The translations under genes were made by a program, and so were the position numbers. A stretch of 64,000 nt of DNA, taken from positions 106,755 through 170,754 of the forward strand of contig JAJZZE010000024.1 of the NCBI GenBank assembly GCA_021797735.1. Reading direction: 5' to 3'. The stretch comes from Thermoplasmata archaeon. GTDB taxonomy: Archaea; Thermoplasmatota; Thermoplasmata; Thermoplasmatales; Thermoplasmataceae. Below the pieces are notes generated by a model. It worked only from the letters and a program-made list of their open reading frames with translations. It was not told the origin of the DNA and searched no databases. Positions 44,274 to 54,476 of this stretch are shown here, in pieces. The first letter of the stretch is position 1, and each line of letters starts with the position of its first letter.

Positions 44274-45578
44274 TTATTTTTTTTCAATTAACAGGTCAAT
44301 GCCCCTCCATTTTAATCTATAACCCAGTGCAGGCAGTAACCTTTCTGGAACAAGACCCTGTGATTCTATATAGTTTATCATTTTATCCGTATCAGGGTAA
44401 AGTTTTTCCAGTTCTATTTTTATTGCACCTATCGAGGAATCATCAAGTTCCTTTTTAAGTTTATTTTCCCCATTATATCTATCTTCCATTATTTTTTTTA
44501 ATGATATAAAATCAATATCGTTTATAAAATATATATAATCTTTAGGTTTTTTATCCTTTTCACTGATAATATAAACTGTTTCCCAGTTCACGGATTTTTT
44601 TAATTCTTTACTTAAAATTTCATCATCTTTTATGTATTTTATATTTGATATATTTATGTAAATTTTTTTACTGTTTATATTCATTATATAGTCGGGAAAA
44701 TAAACATTATTATTTATTACCAGTGGTTCAGATTTTTTAATAAAATCGTATTTTATTTCATCGTTATAATGTTTCTCAGGTAAATAATACGATATGTTAT
44801 CGCTCAATTTTAATTTATAAGTTTTTGTTGTACCCTCATATTTATCCTTTATTTTTATATCCGCTTCGATATTCCATTCGTTTAATGTATACAGTTTTTC
44901 TATCAAAAATGCAAACCTGTTACCGTATCTTTCAGTCTTTTCAAACATTGCTGTGGGTCCTGTTACCCTTATTGATTCAAGTTTATTATTTTTAGTTGTG
45001 GTTTTATATAATAACCCAAGACGCTTTATTGACCTTAATATATAGTTCCAGTCTGAAGAATTAATTATTGTCATTTCCAGACATTTTAATAAAATTGTTT
45101 CTACCTGCCCTAAATTATAAATTCTTGCTATTTCATTAAAATCCTTTGAATATATCGTTTTTAATAACAATTCACTATCCTTATCAGAATACAAACCATC
45201 AATTATTTCATTTACGCTTAAACCATATTTTTCTTCCACCGGTTTTAATATTGTTTCCTTATCTTCAAAATCAATAGGTGGTATTCTTGCCGCCCTAAAC
45301 ACATCTTCCCTTAGGAATTCGGCATTAACTTCAACTGCCGGTTCAAAAACAGAATTTCTGAAAAATACCAGTGATAATGCCTTTATTATTTTTGTATTTG
45401 AGGATTTCATTTCCAGCTCTTTTAAATCCTTTTCTATATTTTCCTTTTTATTATTTATATTGTTATTGAAAACATTGAATACGCTCTGTATATAATCACT
45501 GTTTTCCTCGGATAAAAATACTGGAAATATTAAACCTGTTTTTGTTTTACGGGTTATCATTAATTCCGACGGGAACAC
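44274..45578 (-). CDS. Bax1-like partner of XPB helicase
   Basis: About 434 residues, of the DUF790/Bax1 family that binds archaeal XPB and carries a nuclease domain in nucleotide excision repair. It opens FPSELMITRKTKTGLIFPVF, the family N-terminus (P.DLL..R...G...P.YL). Upstream in-frame ATGs at 45635 and 45605 exist, but GAGGAGG stands about 8 nt before a GTG at 45578 that gives exactly the expected N-terminus, so GTG is preferred. It then overlaps the XPB stop by 32 nt. C-terminal ALGYRLKWRGIDLLIE closes the domain. Confidence 0.8.
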   Translation of the reverse strand: MFPSELMITRKTKTGLIFPVFLSEENSDYIQSVFNVFNNNINNKKENIEKDLKELEMKSSNTKIIKALSLVFFRNSVFEPAVEVNAEFLREDVFRAARIPPIDFEDKETILKPVEEKYGLSVNEIIDGLYSDKDSELLLKTIYSKDFNEIARIYNLGQVETILLKCLEMTIINSSDWNYILRSIKRLGLLYKTTTKNNKLESIRVTGPTAMFEKTERYGNRFAFLIEKLYTLNEWNIEADIKIKDKYEGTTKTYKLKLSDNISYYLPEKHYNDEIKYDFIKKSEPLVINNNVYFPDYIMNINSKKIYINISNIKYIKDDEILSKELKKSVNWETVYIISEKDKKPKDYIYFINDIDFISLKKIMEDRYNGENKLKKELDDSSIGAIKIELEKLYPDTDKMINYIESQGLVPERLLPALGYRLKWRGIDLLIEKK

Positions 45579-46893
45579 CTTTTCTCCTCCTCTTTGAAGT
45601 GCCATATTCTGCTGTGCCTGCTGATACCAGTTCATATAAATAACTTGATTTCCCCTCAGAGGGTCTCAATATTCTCCCCAGCCGTTGCCTGAATTGCCTT
45701 GTACTCCCTGAACCACTCATTATTATTGCCACGGAAGCATCGGGCACATCCACACCCTCATCTAAAATTCTTGATGTTGCTAAAACTGTTATTTCCCCAG
45801 TTTTAAACATTTCCAGATATTTTTTCCGTTCTCTTCCCGGGGTCATATATGTCATTGCCGGAACTAAAAATTCTTTTGATATTAAATATGCCGTGCTTGT
45901 ATCCTCTGAAAATACGATAGTTTTTTCTCCTGCATGCTTGCTTAATAAATATTTGAGATACTCTATCTTTTTATCCGCATTGAATGCTATTGACCTTGCT
46001 TTTCTCCATGCCATTAATGCCTCTTTTCCTTCTGGATTCCATGAGGTCATTATAAATTTTTCAAAGTCCATATTTCCATTTAATTTTATATTTCTACCCC
46101 TCAGATATGAAATAAATATCTTATGATTTTTTTCATATTCCCTTTCATCTTCCTCACTTAATTCTACCGGGATTCTGACGATTTTATAATTTGATATATA
46201 ATCATTTAATTCCTCATAGCCCAGTTCAAAAACTTTACCTCCCATATAGTTTTCAAGAATTTCCTGCATTTTATCCGTTCTTTCATATGTTGCAGTTAGA
46301 CCCAATCTATATGGTGAAGCATACATTTTTGCTATCTGTATATAACTTTCAGATGACATGTGATGTATCTCATCTGCTATAATAAATTTGAATCTATTGC
46401 CAAGACGATCTGCCATTAAATATGCCGAATCATAGGTTGAAACCGTAATATCCCTAATTTCTTTTTCCCCACCACCAATTTGCCCGATATCTACATTTAA
46501 TAAATTCCTTAATTTGTCCCTCCACTGTATAATTAATTCTATTGTTGGGGCTATTACTATTGTTGGCACCTTTAACATGGTTATTGCATATATACCTAAA
46601 ATTGTTTTGCCTGCTGCTGTTGGCAGCACCACTGTTCCGGAATAATCGTTTTTACTCCATAATTCAAGGGATTTTTTCTGATATGGCCTCAGTTCTATAT
46701 TTGAACTTATATCCAATTTTTTTTCATTAAAAACATCATCTTTTATATCCTTAAATTTTTTTATTATAAATGGATACTTATATGCAGGTGCTCTGTATGC
46801 CTTTATTCTTTCATCGTACTGTAATAAATTATTATCACCTGAATCAGATATAATAGTACCATTTTTATAATAAATTTCCATTTTATATTGCAT
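45547..46893 (-). CDS. xpb: XPB-type DNA helicase
   Basis: Superfamily 2 helicase, 448 residues. An N-terminal damage-recognition-like region precedes Walker A LPTAAGKT, DEAD-like ADEIHHMS, SAT-like LTATYER, ILDEGVDVPDAS and the arginine motif QRLGRILRPSEGK. It partners with Bax1, whose gene overlaps its end. The ATG at 46893 or 46881 (MEIYYKNG) could be used; the TATA-like AAATTTATAATC favours the latter. Role in excision repair or transcription-coupled unwinding by family knowledge. Confidence 0.9.
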   Translation of the reverse strand: MQYKMEIYYKNGTIISDSGDNNLLQYDERIKAYRAPAYKYPFIIKKFKDIKDDVFNEKKLDISSNIELRPYQKKSLELWSKNDYSGTVVLPTAAGKTILGIYAITMLKVPTIVIAPTIELIIQWRDKLRNLLNVDIGQIGGGEKEIRDITVSTYDSAYLMADRLGNRFKFIIADEIHHMSSESYIQIAKMYASPYRLGLTATYERTDKMQEILENYMGGKVFELGYEELNDYISNYKIVRIPVELSEEDEREYEKNHKIFISYLRGRNIKLNGNMDFEKFIMTSWNPEGKEALMAWRKARSIAFNADKKIEYLKYLLSKHAGEKTIVFSEDTSTAYLISKEFLVPAMTYMTPGRERKKYLEMFKTGEITVLATSRILDEGVDVPDASVAIIMSGSGSTRQFRQRLGRILRPSEGKSSYLYELVSAGTAEYGTSKRRRKGVPVGINDNP

Positions 46894-46920
46894 TGTTTAA
46901 AAGATTATAAATTTTATTAA

Positions 46921-47214
46921 TTAATCTATTAATTCACCAAATATTTTGTGCCTTGGCGTTGAATCCAGTATTGTTTTTCCATAATCAACAGTGCTTTTAT
47001 ATGCTTCCATCTGTATGAAATCCTCAAATGATTTTTTGTCCTTCCATACTGTATATATCATATATTCCCTGGGGCATTTCACTTCCCTGTATAATTTTCC
47101 ATCTATAAATCCCAGATCATTGCTCTTCAGTAAATCAACGACACCGTTAAATTTATCCTCAAACTCCTTTTCATGTCCATCCTTTACCCTATAATACAAA
47201 CCGACATTAATCAT
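46921..47214 (-). CDS. ABM-fold monooxygenase-like protein
   Basis: 97 residues of the antibiotic-biosynthesis-monooxygenase (dimeric alpha+beta barrel) superfamily: VGLYYRVKDGHEKEFEDKF, LGFIDGKLYREV and YMIYTVWKDKKSFEDFI are typical. Some relatives degrade haem, others are small oxygenases; the specific role is not readable. A single gene with its own promoter, between XPB and the thermosome gene. Confidence 0.72.
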   Translation of the reverse strand: MINVGLYYRVKDGHEKEFEDKFNGVVDLLKSNDLGFIDGKLYREVKCPREYMIYTVWKDKKSFEDFIQMEAYKSTVDYGKTILDSTPRHKIFGELID

Positions 47215-47399
47215 ATTTCAATATTAAAATATCATATTTAGATATTTATACATATATTTTATAAATACATTCAATTTCTCAAACAGATATTTTTTTATCA
47301 TAAGATAATTACATAATAATATTTTATAAAAATTCAATATATTAAATTTTACAGTAAATTAACAGAAATAAATTTGATATAAAAATAAATTTTATGGAC

Positions 47400-49049
47400 T
47401 TATTCGTATCCACCTGGCATTCCACCCATACCCCCGGGCATTCCTCCGCCCATGCCTCCTGGTGATCCGCCTCTGGATGATTTTGTTGCTATGACATCGT
47501 CTATTCTCAGTATCATAACAGCGGCTTCTGTTGCGGCTTCAACTGCCTGTTTTCCAACCCTTATCGGTTCTATAACACCTGATTTTTCAAGATCTTCTAC
47601 GTTTCCATTAAAGACATTTATTCCATATGTTTTGTGTCCCTGTGCATGTTCGCTTCTTATATTTATTAATATATCTATAGGATCAAGTCCAGCGTTTTCT
47701 GATAATGCCCTGGGTATTTCTTCCATTGCATCTGCAAATTTTTCTATTGCCAATTGCTGTCTTCCACCGACCCTTGAAGCATAATTTCTTATGTTAAATG
47801 CTATTTCTTCTGCTGCTGCTCCACCGCCTGTTATATATTTTCCATCTTCAACAGCTGCGGCCACAACATGCAATGAATCTGTTAATGATCTTTCCATTTC
47901 ATCTGCAACGTGTTCTGTTCCTGCCATTACAAGTAAACTTATTGCCTTCGGATTCTTTGAACCGGTTACAAAGGTCATATAGTCATCGCCCATTTTTCTT
48001 TCTTCTACTGTTTCTGCATATCCAAGATCCTGTTCTGATATTTCCTCCAGTGATGATACTATTGTTGCACCTGTTGCCTTGGATAATTTATCAACATCGC
48101 TTTTCTTTACCCTTCTCACTGCGTATATTCCAGCTTTAGCGAGGTAATGCTGTGCCATATCATCTATTCCTTTCTGGGTCAGTACAACATTTGCACCTGT
48201 TGCCTTTAACTTTTCTACCATTTCCTTTAATAAGCCTTCTTCCTGCCCGAGGAATCTCTGTATCATATTAGGATCACTTATCTGTATGTTTGTATCAAAT
48301 TCGGGTTTCTTGACCTCCAGGGCTGCATCCAGCAATGCTATTTTTGCATTGTTTACAATTTTTGGCATGTTTGGATGTACCTTTTCCTTATCAAGTATAA
48401 TTCCATCTACTAACTGTGTCTGACTAAGCTCTCCACCGTATTTTTTAACTACCTGTAGATTATCGAAATCAACATAATATTTTCCATCTCTTTCCTCTGC
48501 AATGTTCTTTATTGCATTGTATGAAATCTCTCCTAATAATTCCTTTTCAACAGATGCACTTTTACTGTTCAGGGATGTTTTTGCCATTTTTACTAATATA
48601 TCCTTATCTGTGATCTTTACGGGCTTTGAGATATCGTCCAAAACCTTTGAAGCCTGTACTGCAGCCATTTTAAAACCCTCTGTTATTACTGTGGGGTGAA
48701 CGTTCTGGTTTATTAATGTATTTGCCTGATCCAGCAATGCCCCGGCAATTATAACAGCAGTTGTTGTTCCATCGCCTACATAACTGTCCTGGGTTTTCGA
48801 AACCTCTACCATCATCTTTGCAGCAGGGTGCTCAACATCCATTTCCTTTAAAATTGTTACACCATCATTGGTTATAACAATATCACCGAGGGAATCGACT
48901 AACATTTTGTCCATTCCTCTTGGTCCTAATGTGGATCTTATTGATGTTGCTATTGCCTTTGCAGCATCAATATTCTCATGCATTGCATCTCTGCCGCTTT
49001 CTCTTTTTGCTCCTTCTTTTAATATAAATATGGGTTGACCACCAATCAT
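47400..49049 (-). CDS. thsB: Thermosome subunit, beta type
   Basis: Group II chaperonin, ATP-driven folding of proteins in the cytoplasm. [41 protein letters not shown] and [12 protein letters not shown] (each quoted in part) are nearly those of Thermoplasma thermosome beta, including the start [12 protein letters not shown]. The tail is Gly/Met-rich ([17 protein letters not shown]), unlike the Ser-rich Thermoplasma tail. A TTG at 49058 is in frame, but ATG 49049 matches the family and lies about 27 nt below CTATATAAC (49077-49085). The alpha subunit is not in the window. Confidence 0.96.
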   Translation of the reverse strand: MIGGQPIFILKEGAKRESGRDAMHENIDAAKAIATSIRSTLGPRGMDKMLVDSLGDIVITNDGVTILKEMDVEHPAAKMMVEVSKTQDSYVGDGTTTAVIIAGALLDQANTLINQNVHPTVITEGFKMAAVQASKVLDDISKPVKITDKDILVKMAKTSLNSKSASVEKELLGEISYNAIKNIAEERDGKYYVDFDNLQVVKKYGGELSQTQLVDGIILDKEKVHPNMPKIVNNAKIALLDAALEVKKPEFDTNIQISDPNMIQRFLGQEEGLLKEMVEKLKATGANVVLTQKGIDDMAQHYLAKAGIYAVRRVKKSDVDKLSKATGATIVSSLEEISEQDLGYAETVEERKMGDDYMTFVTGSKNPKAISLLVMAGTEHVADEMERSLTDSLHVVAAAVEDGKYITGGGAAAEEIAFNIRNYASRVGGRQQLAIEKFADAMEEIPRALSENAGLDPIDILINIRSEHAQGHKTYGINVFNGNVEDLEKSGVIEPIRVGKQAVEAATEAAVMILRIDDVIATKSSRGGSPGGMGGGMPGGMGGMPGGYE

Positions 49050-49073
49050 AACTATCAAATAAGTAAAAATAAA

Positions 49074-49106
49074 CTTCTATATAACCTTTTCTATATATAG
49101 GGTTAT
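49074..49106 (-). promoter_or_regulatory. Thermosome promoter with inverted repeat
   Basis: The coding strand has GGTTATATAGAAG as TATA box about 27-30 nt above the ATG. ATAACC (49081-49086) and GGTTAT (49101-49106) form a 6-bp inverted repeat overlapping its upstream side, a place where archaeal heat-shock repressors can bind. Short and AT-rich, so only suggestive. Confidence 0.35.
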
Positions 49107-49135
49107 TATATTATATGAAATATATATTAGTATAA

Positions 49136-49498
49136 TTATTTAATTATGTTATTTTCTACTAATGCCGGCATTGACTCAACATCATTTATATGGTAATTAT
49201 TTTTTATATAATTCCATAACTGTAAATCCACATTGATGTCCATTGAATTTAAATAGGATTCTATTTTATTTTTAAGAAAAATGCCTTTTTTATCAAAGTC
49301 CGTTAACAATATAACAGTATTATAGCCATTAGAAATATACTCCGAAAAATTATACAGTGATTTGCCCCTGTTTATATTGATTATATTCCCCGTAAAATTT
49401 ATTTTCTTTAATGATTTTATATCATTTATTCCCTCAACAATTATTGGATTTTGTAGATTTTTATTCTGATATTTTAATATCATTTTTTCTAAATCCAT
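49136..49498 (-). CDS. Toprim-domain protein, archaeal UPF0292 type
   Basis: About 120 residues of a stand-alone Toprim domain. The conserved Glu is in PIIVEGINDIKSLKKI and the DxD motif in LLTDFDKKG. Small archaeal Toprim proteins of this kind are found associated with RNA/DNA metabolism but their reaction is unclear. ATG at 49498 (MDLEKMILKY) is preferred to the upstream 49555 since a TATA-like AAATTTATC lies about 27 nt above it. Confidence 0.8.
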   Translation of the reverse strand: MDLEKMILKYQNKNLQNPIIVEGINDIKSLKKINFTGNIININRGKSLYNFSEYISNGYNTVILLTDFDKKGIFLKNKIESYLNSMDINVDLQLWNYIKNNYHINDVESMPALVENNIIK

Positions 49499-49633
49499 GA
49501 TAACCTGATAAATAAATATGTAGATAAATTTTTTGCCACATACCGAATGCTGCATGATGAGTTAGTAATCCCATTTCATTGAAATTATGTTATAAATAGG
49601 TGGTAAAATTCATCGATTGTTCTATTTTAATTT

Positions 49634-52360
49634 TCACCAGTACTGTTTATTTTTTGCAAATTCGGTCTCTGCGTATAATAATCTTCTTATCAGATCCTCA
49701 TCGTTGAGATATGAAACCTCTAAAATCCTTGATGCTGTTTCTGGCCCAACACCACGTGCAGCCATTACCATTATGGCTGTTATGCCGTGTTCACGTACTA
49801 AATGTGCATTTTTTACAAATTTTCTCTTTACCTTTGGGTTTTTTATGTCCTTTAAGGAATCCTCATCAAATTTGGATATTGAAGCTATTAAATGTGAATG
49901 GCACACCGGACATTTAATATCGTATATATCCCTTATTTTTTTTGTTCTTTTATTTCCGCATGATGTACAGTATAAAATAACTTCTTCGTTCAGCAACCTC
50001 TTTTTAATTGATTCTAAAATTGTTTTTGTTGGTTTTAATGGTGCAATCCTTTCGGAATAGTGGGATAGAAATATATTTGATGATTCCGAGATTTTATCCT
50101 TTAAAACAAAATTATCATCATCTATTTCTGATAAATAATCCTTTAATATTCCCATATCCATATAATCAAAAATTAATTTTCTTATGGAATCCTCATAAAT
50201 AGGGGTGTTATAATATGCATCCACTATTTTTTCAAACCTTAGTCTTGTCATATCTGCTTTGTTTGTAATTATACCGAATTTCCTTGCCTCATATAGAAAT
50301 ACATTGTTAAAAAATCTTGACCTCCTTGCGGATGATTTGACATATCCATTTAAATTATTTACATCTATACCTTTAATAATATTTTTTATATCCTCTGAGG
50401 TCATGTTCCTTGCCAGTTTCATATATATATGGTATGGCGAGTAATCCATTTCAACACTTTCACCTGTAATGGATGTTAATAACCCCGTTAATATTTCGGC
50501 AAGGGTAAAATTGCCAAGGCTCCCCAGCAATATCTGAATTATTACCTCTGCATTGTGTGTTTCTATGATTATCCTGTCCAAGGTAGCCAGATCATTTTTA
50601 TACCAGTTTTCAAGGGCGTTTTTCCCATTTTCATTTATAAAATCCGGTATTTCTTTCATTTTTCTGTTCTCTGAAACCCTGTGCGTTGCCTCATATAATA
50701 CAGGTATTTCCTCACCAGTCCAGTGGGGTGCTATTGCTGCAGTGCTGAATGGCTCAACATAAATTTTATCATCGTCTATTCTTATTGTCCTCCATGTGGA
50801 ACCCTTTATTACAAAATAGGATCCGGGTGTGACCTCACTAACTACATATTTTTCATCTAATGTACCGATAAATTTCTTATTGATTACATCTATAACCTTA
50901 TAATTTTTTTCTCCTGCAATCATGGATATATTTTCTATAAAATAAGTCAGTATAGAATACCTTTTTATTATAAAATTATCTTCTATTATTAGTTTCCTTG
51001 TTTTTGATAATAAATCTATAACGGAATAATAATCTTCAAAGGTTAAATCCCTGAATGGATATGCTTTTGTTATTATATCATAAAAATATTTATAATCAAT
51101 CTTTTTTGAATAATTTAATTCAAGCATTATCTGGTTTGCAACGGTTGATAATGAATTTTTTCTTATCATTACATTTTCAAGATTACCATCCTTTATATTG
51201 TCCGCTATTGCTATTGCCTCCTCAAGTTCTATAATATCGTTGCATATTACCATGCCCTTTGAAATTTTTGTTAATGAGTGCCCGGCCCTGCCTATTCTCT
51301 GAACCATTTTATTTACCTGCCTTGGGGAGTTAAACTGGGCAACCATGTCTGCAGTTCCGATATCTATGCCAAGTTCTAAGGAAGAGGTACATATCAGTCC
51401 TTTGATCTTATTCCCCTTGAAATCATTTTCCGCTGTTTCCCTTGTCTCCTTTGATAATGAACCGTGATGCACCGCTATATCCGGATTTTTCAGCCATAAT
51501 TTTAATCTGAATGATATGTCCTCTGCAACGTATCTCCTATTAACAAAAACTATTGTTCCATTATTTTCCTCTATAATATCATGAATTTTTTCTATTGCAC
51601 CTGCATACTGGTTATCACATGCCATTAGTTCTGCAATTTTGTCATTACTTTTTTCCGGTAAAAGTACAGTTATATCCATTTTTTTATCTATTTTTGGCTT
51701 TATTATCTCTATATTGTTATCGGGTGCTATAAAGCCTGCAAGTTCATTCTCGTTTTTTGCAGTTGCGGATAAACCTATTACCTGTATATTACCCGTAAGT
51801 ATTTTCAATCTCTCCATTGCTATTGCAAACTGTGAACCCCTTTCATTCTGGGCCATTTCATGAACTTCATCTATTATAACATATTTTATGTTCTGAATGT
51901 GCTCCCTCAATTTTTTGCTCATCATCAATAACTGCAATGATTCTGGTGTTGTAATCAGTATTTCTGCAGGGTGTTTTTTGATCTCTTCTTTCTGGCTCTG
52001 GGATATATCACTGTGCCTTACCTGAACATTTATGGATAAATTCGCACAGTAATTATATAACCTTGATAACATATCACGGTTTAATGCCCTCAGAGGTGTT
52101 ATATATAACAATGATATTGGTTTTGGTTTTTCCAGATATATTTTATTAAGTAATGGTAATAATGCGGCTTCGGTTTTTCCGGATCCTGTGGGCGATATTA
52201 ATAGAACATTTTTGCCGGTTAAAATTTCAGGGATGGCAAGTTTCTGTGCTTCTGTTGGCTCTGTTATACTGTTTTTATTTACTGCTTCTACTATCTTCGG
52301 ATTAAGTAAGTCAAAAACATTATTAAGCGATAAGGACACACATACAGATAGCAAAATCAT
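49634..52360 (-). CDS. Lhr-like DEAD/H helicase
   Basis: Large superfamily 2 helicase of the Lhr-core type, about 900 residues. Walker A ISPTGSGKTEA, DEVH box VIIDEVHEM, SAT-like GLSATAKN, FVNRRYVAED, LELGIDIGTADMV and QRIGRAGHS are intact. A winged-helix/Lhr C-terminal half follows, then a zinc-ribbon-like pair (CTSCGNK...CPVCHSH) and a C-terminal helix-hairpin-helix-like AARGVGPETASRIL. It likely remodels branched DNA or RNA-DNA structures in repair. The start could be ATG 52360 or GTG 52339 (the latter about 27 nt below TTATTTTAAATA). Confidence 0.9.
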   Translation of the reverse strand: MILLSVCVSLSLNNVFDLLNPKIVEAVNKNSITEPTEAQKLAIPEILTGKNVLLISPTGSGKTEAALLPLLNKIYLEKPKPISLLYITPLRALNRDMLSRLYNYCANLSINVQVRHSDISQSQKEEIKKHPAEILITTPESLQLLMMSKKLREHIQNIKYVIIDEVHEMAQNERGSQFAIAMERLKILTGNIQVIGLSATAKNENELAGFIAPDNNIEIIKPKIDKKMDITVLLPEKSNDKIAELMACDNQYAGAIEKIHDIIEENNGTIVFVNRRYVAEDISFRLKLWLKNPDIAVHHGSLSKETRETAENDFKGNKIKGLICTSSLELGIDIGTADMVAQFNSPRQVNKMVQRIGRAGHSLTKISKGMVICNDIIELEEAIAIADNIKDGNLENVMIRKNSLSTVANQIMLELNYSKKIDYKYFYDIITKAYPFRDLTFEDYYSVIDLLSKTRKLIIEDNFIIKRYSILTYFIENISMIAGEKNYKVIDVINKKFIGTLDEKYVVSEVTPGSYFVIKGSTWRTIRIDDDKIYVEPFSTAAIAPHWTGEEIPVLYEATHRVSENRKMKEIPDFINENGKNALENWYKNDLATLDRIIIETHNAEVIIQILLGSLGNFTLAEILTGLLTSITGESVEMDYSPYHIYMKLARNMTSEDIKNIIKGIDVNNLNGYVKSSARRSRFFNNVFLYEARKFGIITNKADMTRLRFEKIVDAYYNTPIYEDSIRKLIFDYMDMGILKDYLSEIDDDNFVLKDKISESSNIFLSHYSERIAPLKPTKTILESIKKRLLNEEVILYCTSCGNKRTKKIRDIYDIKCPVCHSHLIASISKFDEDSLKDIKNPKVKRKFVKNAHLVREHGITAIMVMAARGVGPETASRILEVSYLNDEDLIRRLLYAETEFAKNKQYW

Positions 52361-52404
52361 ATTTAAAATAATTCAATAATTTCTAATAATAAAAAAAATA
52401 AAAA

Positions 52405-52521
52405 TTAAAAATTATATATACTAAGTGAAGCTTCAATTAAGGCGCCAACCACAAGCAAACCTATAGAAATAATCAGGTAAAATCCAGAGACATTAACTGT
52501 TTTGGGAGCATCTGCATAGTT
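52405..52521 (-). pseudogene. Remnant of a membrane protein C-terminus
   Basis: An open frame without a start, reading VSGFYLIISIGLLVVGALIE then ASLSIYNF and TAA. It looks like the last membrane helix of a protein such as the SpoIIM/DUF95 family, which end in a similar AxIEA motif. An in-frame TAA lies just upstream, so it is not expressed as a gene. The assignment to SpoIIM is tentative. The rest of 52361-52649 holds the Lhr promoter and the ATPase operator. Confidence 0.3.
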
Positions 52522-52597
52522 TTACTTTCTTGTTTTATTCCGGAAGAAAACAGAAACGTATCTTTTCTTCACTCAATTCATTTTATTTTAAATATAA

Positions 52598-52634
52598 GTT
52601 CCAGTTGGGAACGAAAGTTATAAGTATTCGTTCC
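52598..52634 (+). promoter_or_regulatory. Overlapping inverted repeats at second DUF4143 ATPase promoter
   Basis: GTTCC (52598-52602), GGAACG (52608-52613) and CGTTCC (52629-52634) form two nested inverted repeats: GTTCC-N5-GGAAC and GGAACG-N15-CGTTCC. The TATA-like TTATAAG lies inside the larger one. The original ATG is at 52650. The arrangement parallels the palindromic operator of the first DUF4143 gene at 3.35-3.40 kb, with a different sequence. Confidence 0.55.
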
Positions 52635-52686
52635 GGTTAAACAATACATATGGAAATTAAGGAGGCATTACAGCTTCTTAATGGCT

Positions 52687-52781
52687 GGTGGACATCTAAC
52701 ATGGTGAGTGGAGATCCCATCTATACCTCCATGACAACCTCACATATTCGGGGTGGACATCTAACATGGTGAGTGGAGATC
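52687..52781 (+). repeat. 30-bp direct repeat from a 65-bp duplication
   Basis: Identical 30-bp copies lie at 52687-52716 and 52752-52781, separated by 35 bp. They begin GGTGGACATCTAACATGG. Both encode WTSNMVSGD in their respective frames. Deleting 65 bp joins the ATG at 52650 in frame to the main ATPase ORF (17 codons before Met at 52766). So this is an insertion that frameshifts the 5' end of the gene. Confidence 0.85.
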
Positions 52782-54031
52782 TGACCATGGACTACAGACG
52801 CCCTGCATTCGAAGAAGCGTACGGACTACTTACCGGATATAAAGAGGTTATAATACTCACGGGACTTAGACGGATCGGAAAAACAACAATAATGTATCAG
52901 ATAGTAGACGCTCTGCTCAAAAAAATTAAACCACAGAATATCGCCTATTTCACATTCGATTACGGTTCAGTGGATATAACATCGATCCTGTATTCGTATC
53001 GTGAGATAACCGGCGTCAACTGGAAAGAGGAAAAGATCTACCTGTTTCTGGATGAGGTTCAAAAACTTAATGGCTGGAGCCAGCAGGTAAAAATGATATA
53101 CGATGCATTCCCAAACATAAGGTTTATAATATCCGGGTCTGCATCACTGCAACTGGAGCACATGGCAATGGATGACCTGGCCGGAAGGCACTACCATATA
53201 GATGTCCCGGTTCTGTCGATAAATGAATATTACTCCCTGAGACACGGGAAGAAATTAAAGAAATTAGATAATATTAGATTATACGAGGACGATATTGGAG
53301 TGGAGATGGAGGCATACATAAGGAAACCATTTCCCGGGCTGGCAGGTATTGACGATGAAAGAAGAATATATGAGTACATACGGGAAAGCGTTACCTCAAA
53401 GATAATAGGCCAGGATTTAATTCAGGAGTTTAAAAAGGTTGATATACCACTGTTAAACTCCCTTGTTAATATATTCTTCTCAGAACCTGGTATGATCCTT
53501 AATATTGACTCTCTTTCAAGGGCACTGGCGAAAAGAAAGCAGGAAGTAGAACGGCATATTTACATGCTGGAGTTCTCAAAACTTATCCGGGTTATAAAGA
53601 ACTACAGGCCATCTACACTCTCCGAATCCAGAAAACAGAGAAAGGTGTATCCTTACGATATATCCATGTCCCTGGCAGAAAATCCATCAATTGAGAAAGG
53701 GAAGATTATAGAAGCACTTATCGTATCAAGGCTTAATATCAGAAGATACTGGAGAGAGGGAGGAAAAGAGGTGGACTGCCTCATGGGCAACGGGAAAAAC
53801 ATAATCCCAGTAGAGGTAAAGTCATCTGATGCATTCAGGGAGGAGTATATAAAAAATCTAAATTATTTCATATCAAAGTTCAAACAGAATTTTGGTGTGC
53901 TGATATATAACGGAAAGAAAATGATGAGGGGAAATATAATAGCCTTAAATATCAAAGACGTACTGATATTTGGATTTTATGAATCTCTTGGTGAATGGGT
54001 AAAAATAAATGGAGACTCCAACAATTTTTAA
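52766..54031 (+). CDS. AAA ATPase/DUF4143 protein, 5' end disrupted
   Basis: 421 codons from the first in-frame ATG. Walker A TGLRRIGKTT, Walker B YLFLDEVQKL, sensor-like ISGSASLQLE; the C-terminal nuclease-like domain has an intact EVDCLMG...PVEVKSSD (D...ExK), unlike the paralogue at 3407. The true start was probably ATG 52650 (MEIKEALQLLNGWW), now separated by a 65-bp frameshifting duplication. Translation could resume at 52766, giving a protein lacking the first 17 residues but with the ATPase core, so function may survive. Codon use is less AT-rich than the surroundings, suggesting acquisition. Confidence 0.82.
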   Translation: MVSGDLTMDYRRPAFEEAYGLLTGYKEVIILTGLRRIGKTTIMYQIVDALLKKIKPQNIAYFTFDYGSVDITSILYSYREITGVNWKEEKIYLFLDEVQKLNGWSQQVKMIYDAFPNIRFIISGSASLQLEHMAMDDLAGRHYHIDVPVLSINEYYSLRHGKKLKKLDNIRLYEDDIGVEMEAYIRKPFPGLAGIDDERRIYEYIRESVTSKIIGQDLIQEFKKVDIPLLNSLVNIFFSEPGMILNIDSLSRALAKRKQEVERHIYMLEFSKLIRVIKNYRPSTLSESRKQRKVYPYDISMSLAENPSIEKGKIIEALIVSRLNIRRYWREGGKEVDCLMGNGKNIIPVEVKSSDAFREEYIKNLNYFISKFKQNFGVLIYNGKKMMRGNIIALNIKDVLIFGFYESLGEWVKINGDSNNF

Positions 54032-54476
54032 GGGGAATAATAATCCTGATGCAAGCGAATCTGTATAAAAAAATTAGAGAGTATTTCCACATCTGAAATA
54101 TACTGCGGTCTTTAGGTGTTCCCGTTACTGTATCTGGATATTATCTATCAGTTATAACATTATTCTTCATAAAATAATTATATGCAGCATAATTATTTGA
54201 AATGTGCGCATTTTTATTGCGGGCATGTTTCAGATAGATTATTATCCTGCAGTGTTTTTCCCATTTCATCAATAATAGCAGTGCTACTGGTTAACAGACT
54301 ATAAGATGCTGATATACCGGCGGCAAAATGTATATTATTTTCTGTTATAATCGCAATAATACCGCATTTATTAATAAAATATTTGGACAGATTATTTTAA
54401 ATATTATGTTATATTACGTTTTTAAATTTTAATATTTGAAAATAAGTTTTAAATATATGTAAGTAATACCTTTTGC
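54032..54476. other. Spacer with gene remnant and promoter of the hydrogenase-like operon
   Basis: On the minus strand an open frame at 54214-54393 (60 codons, no start codon near its beginning) reads like protein, for example NNIHFAAGISASYSLLTSST, and may be the tail of a lost gene. At 54447-54458 TTTTAAATATATG is the likely TATA box of the operon that follows, predicting a start near 54477. Nothing else was recognised. Confidence 0.35.
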
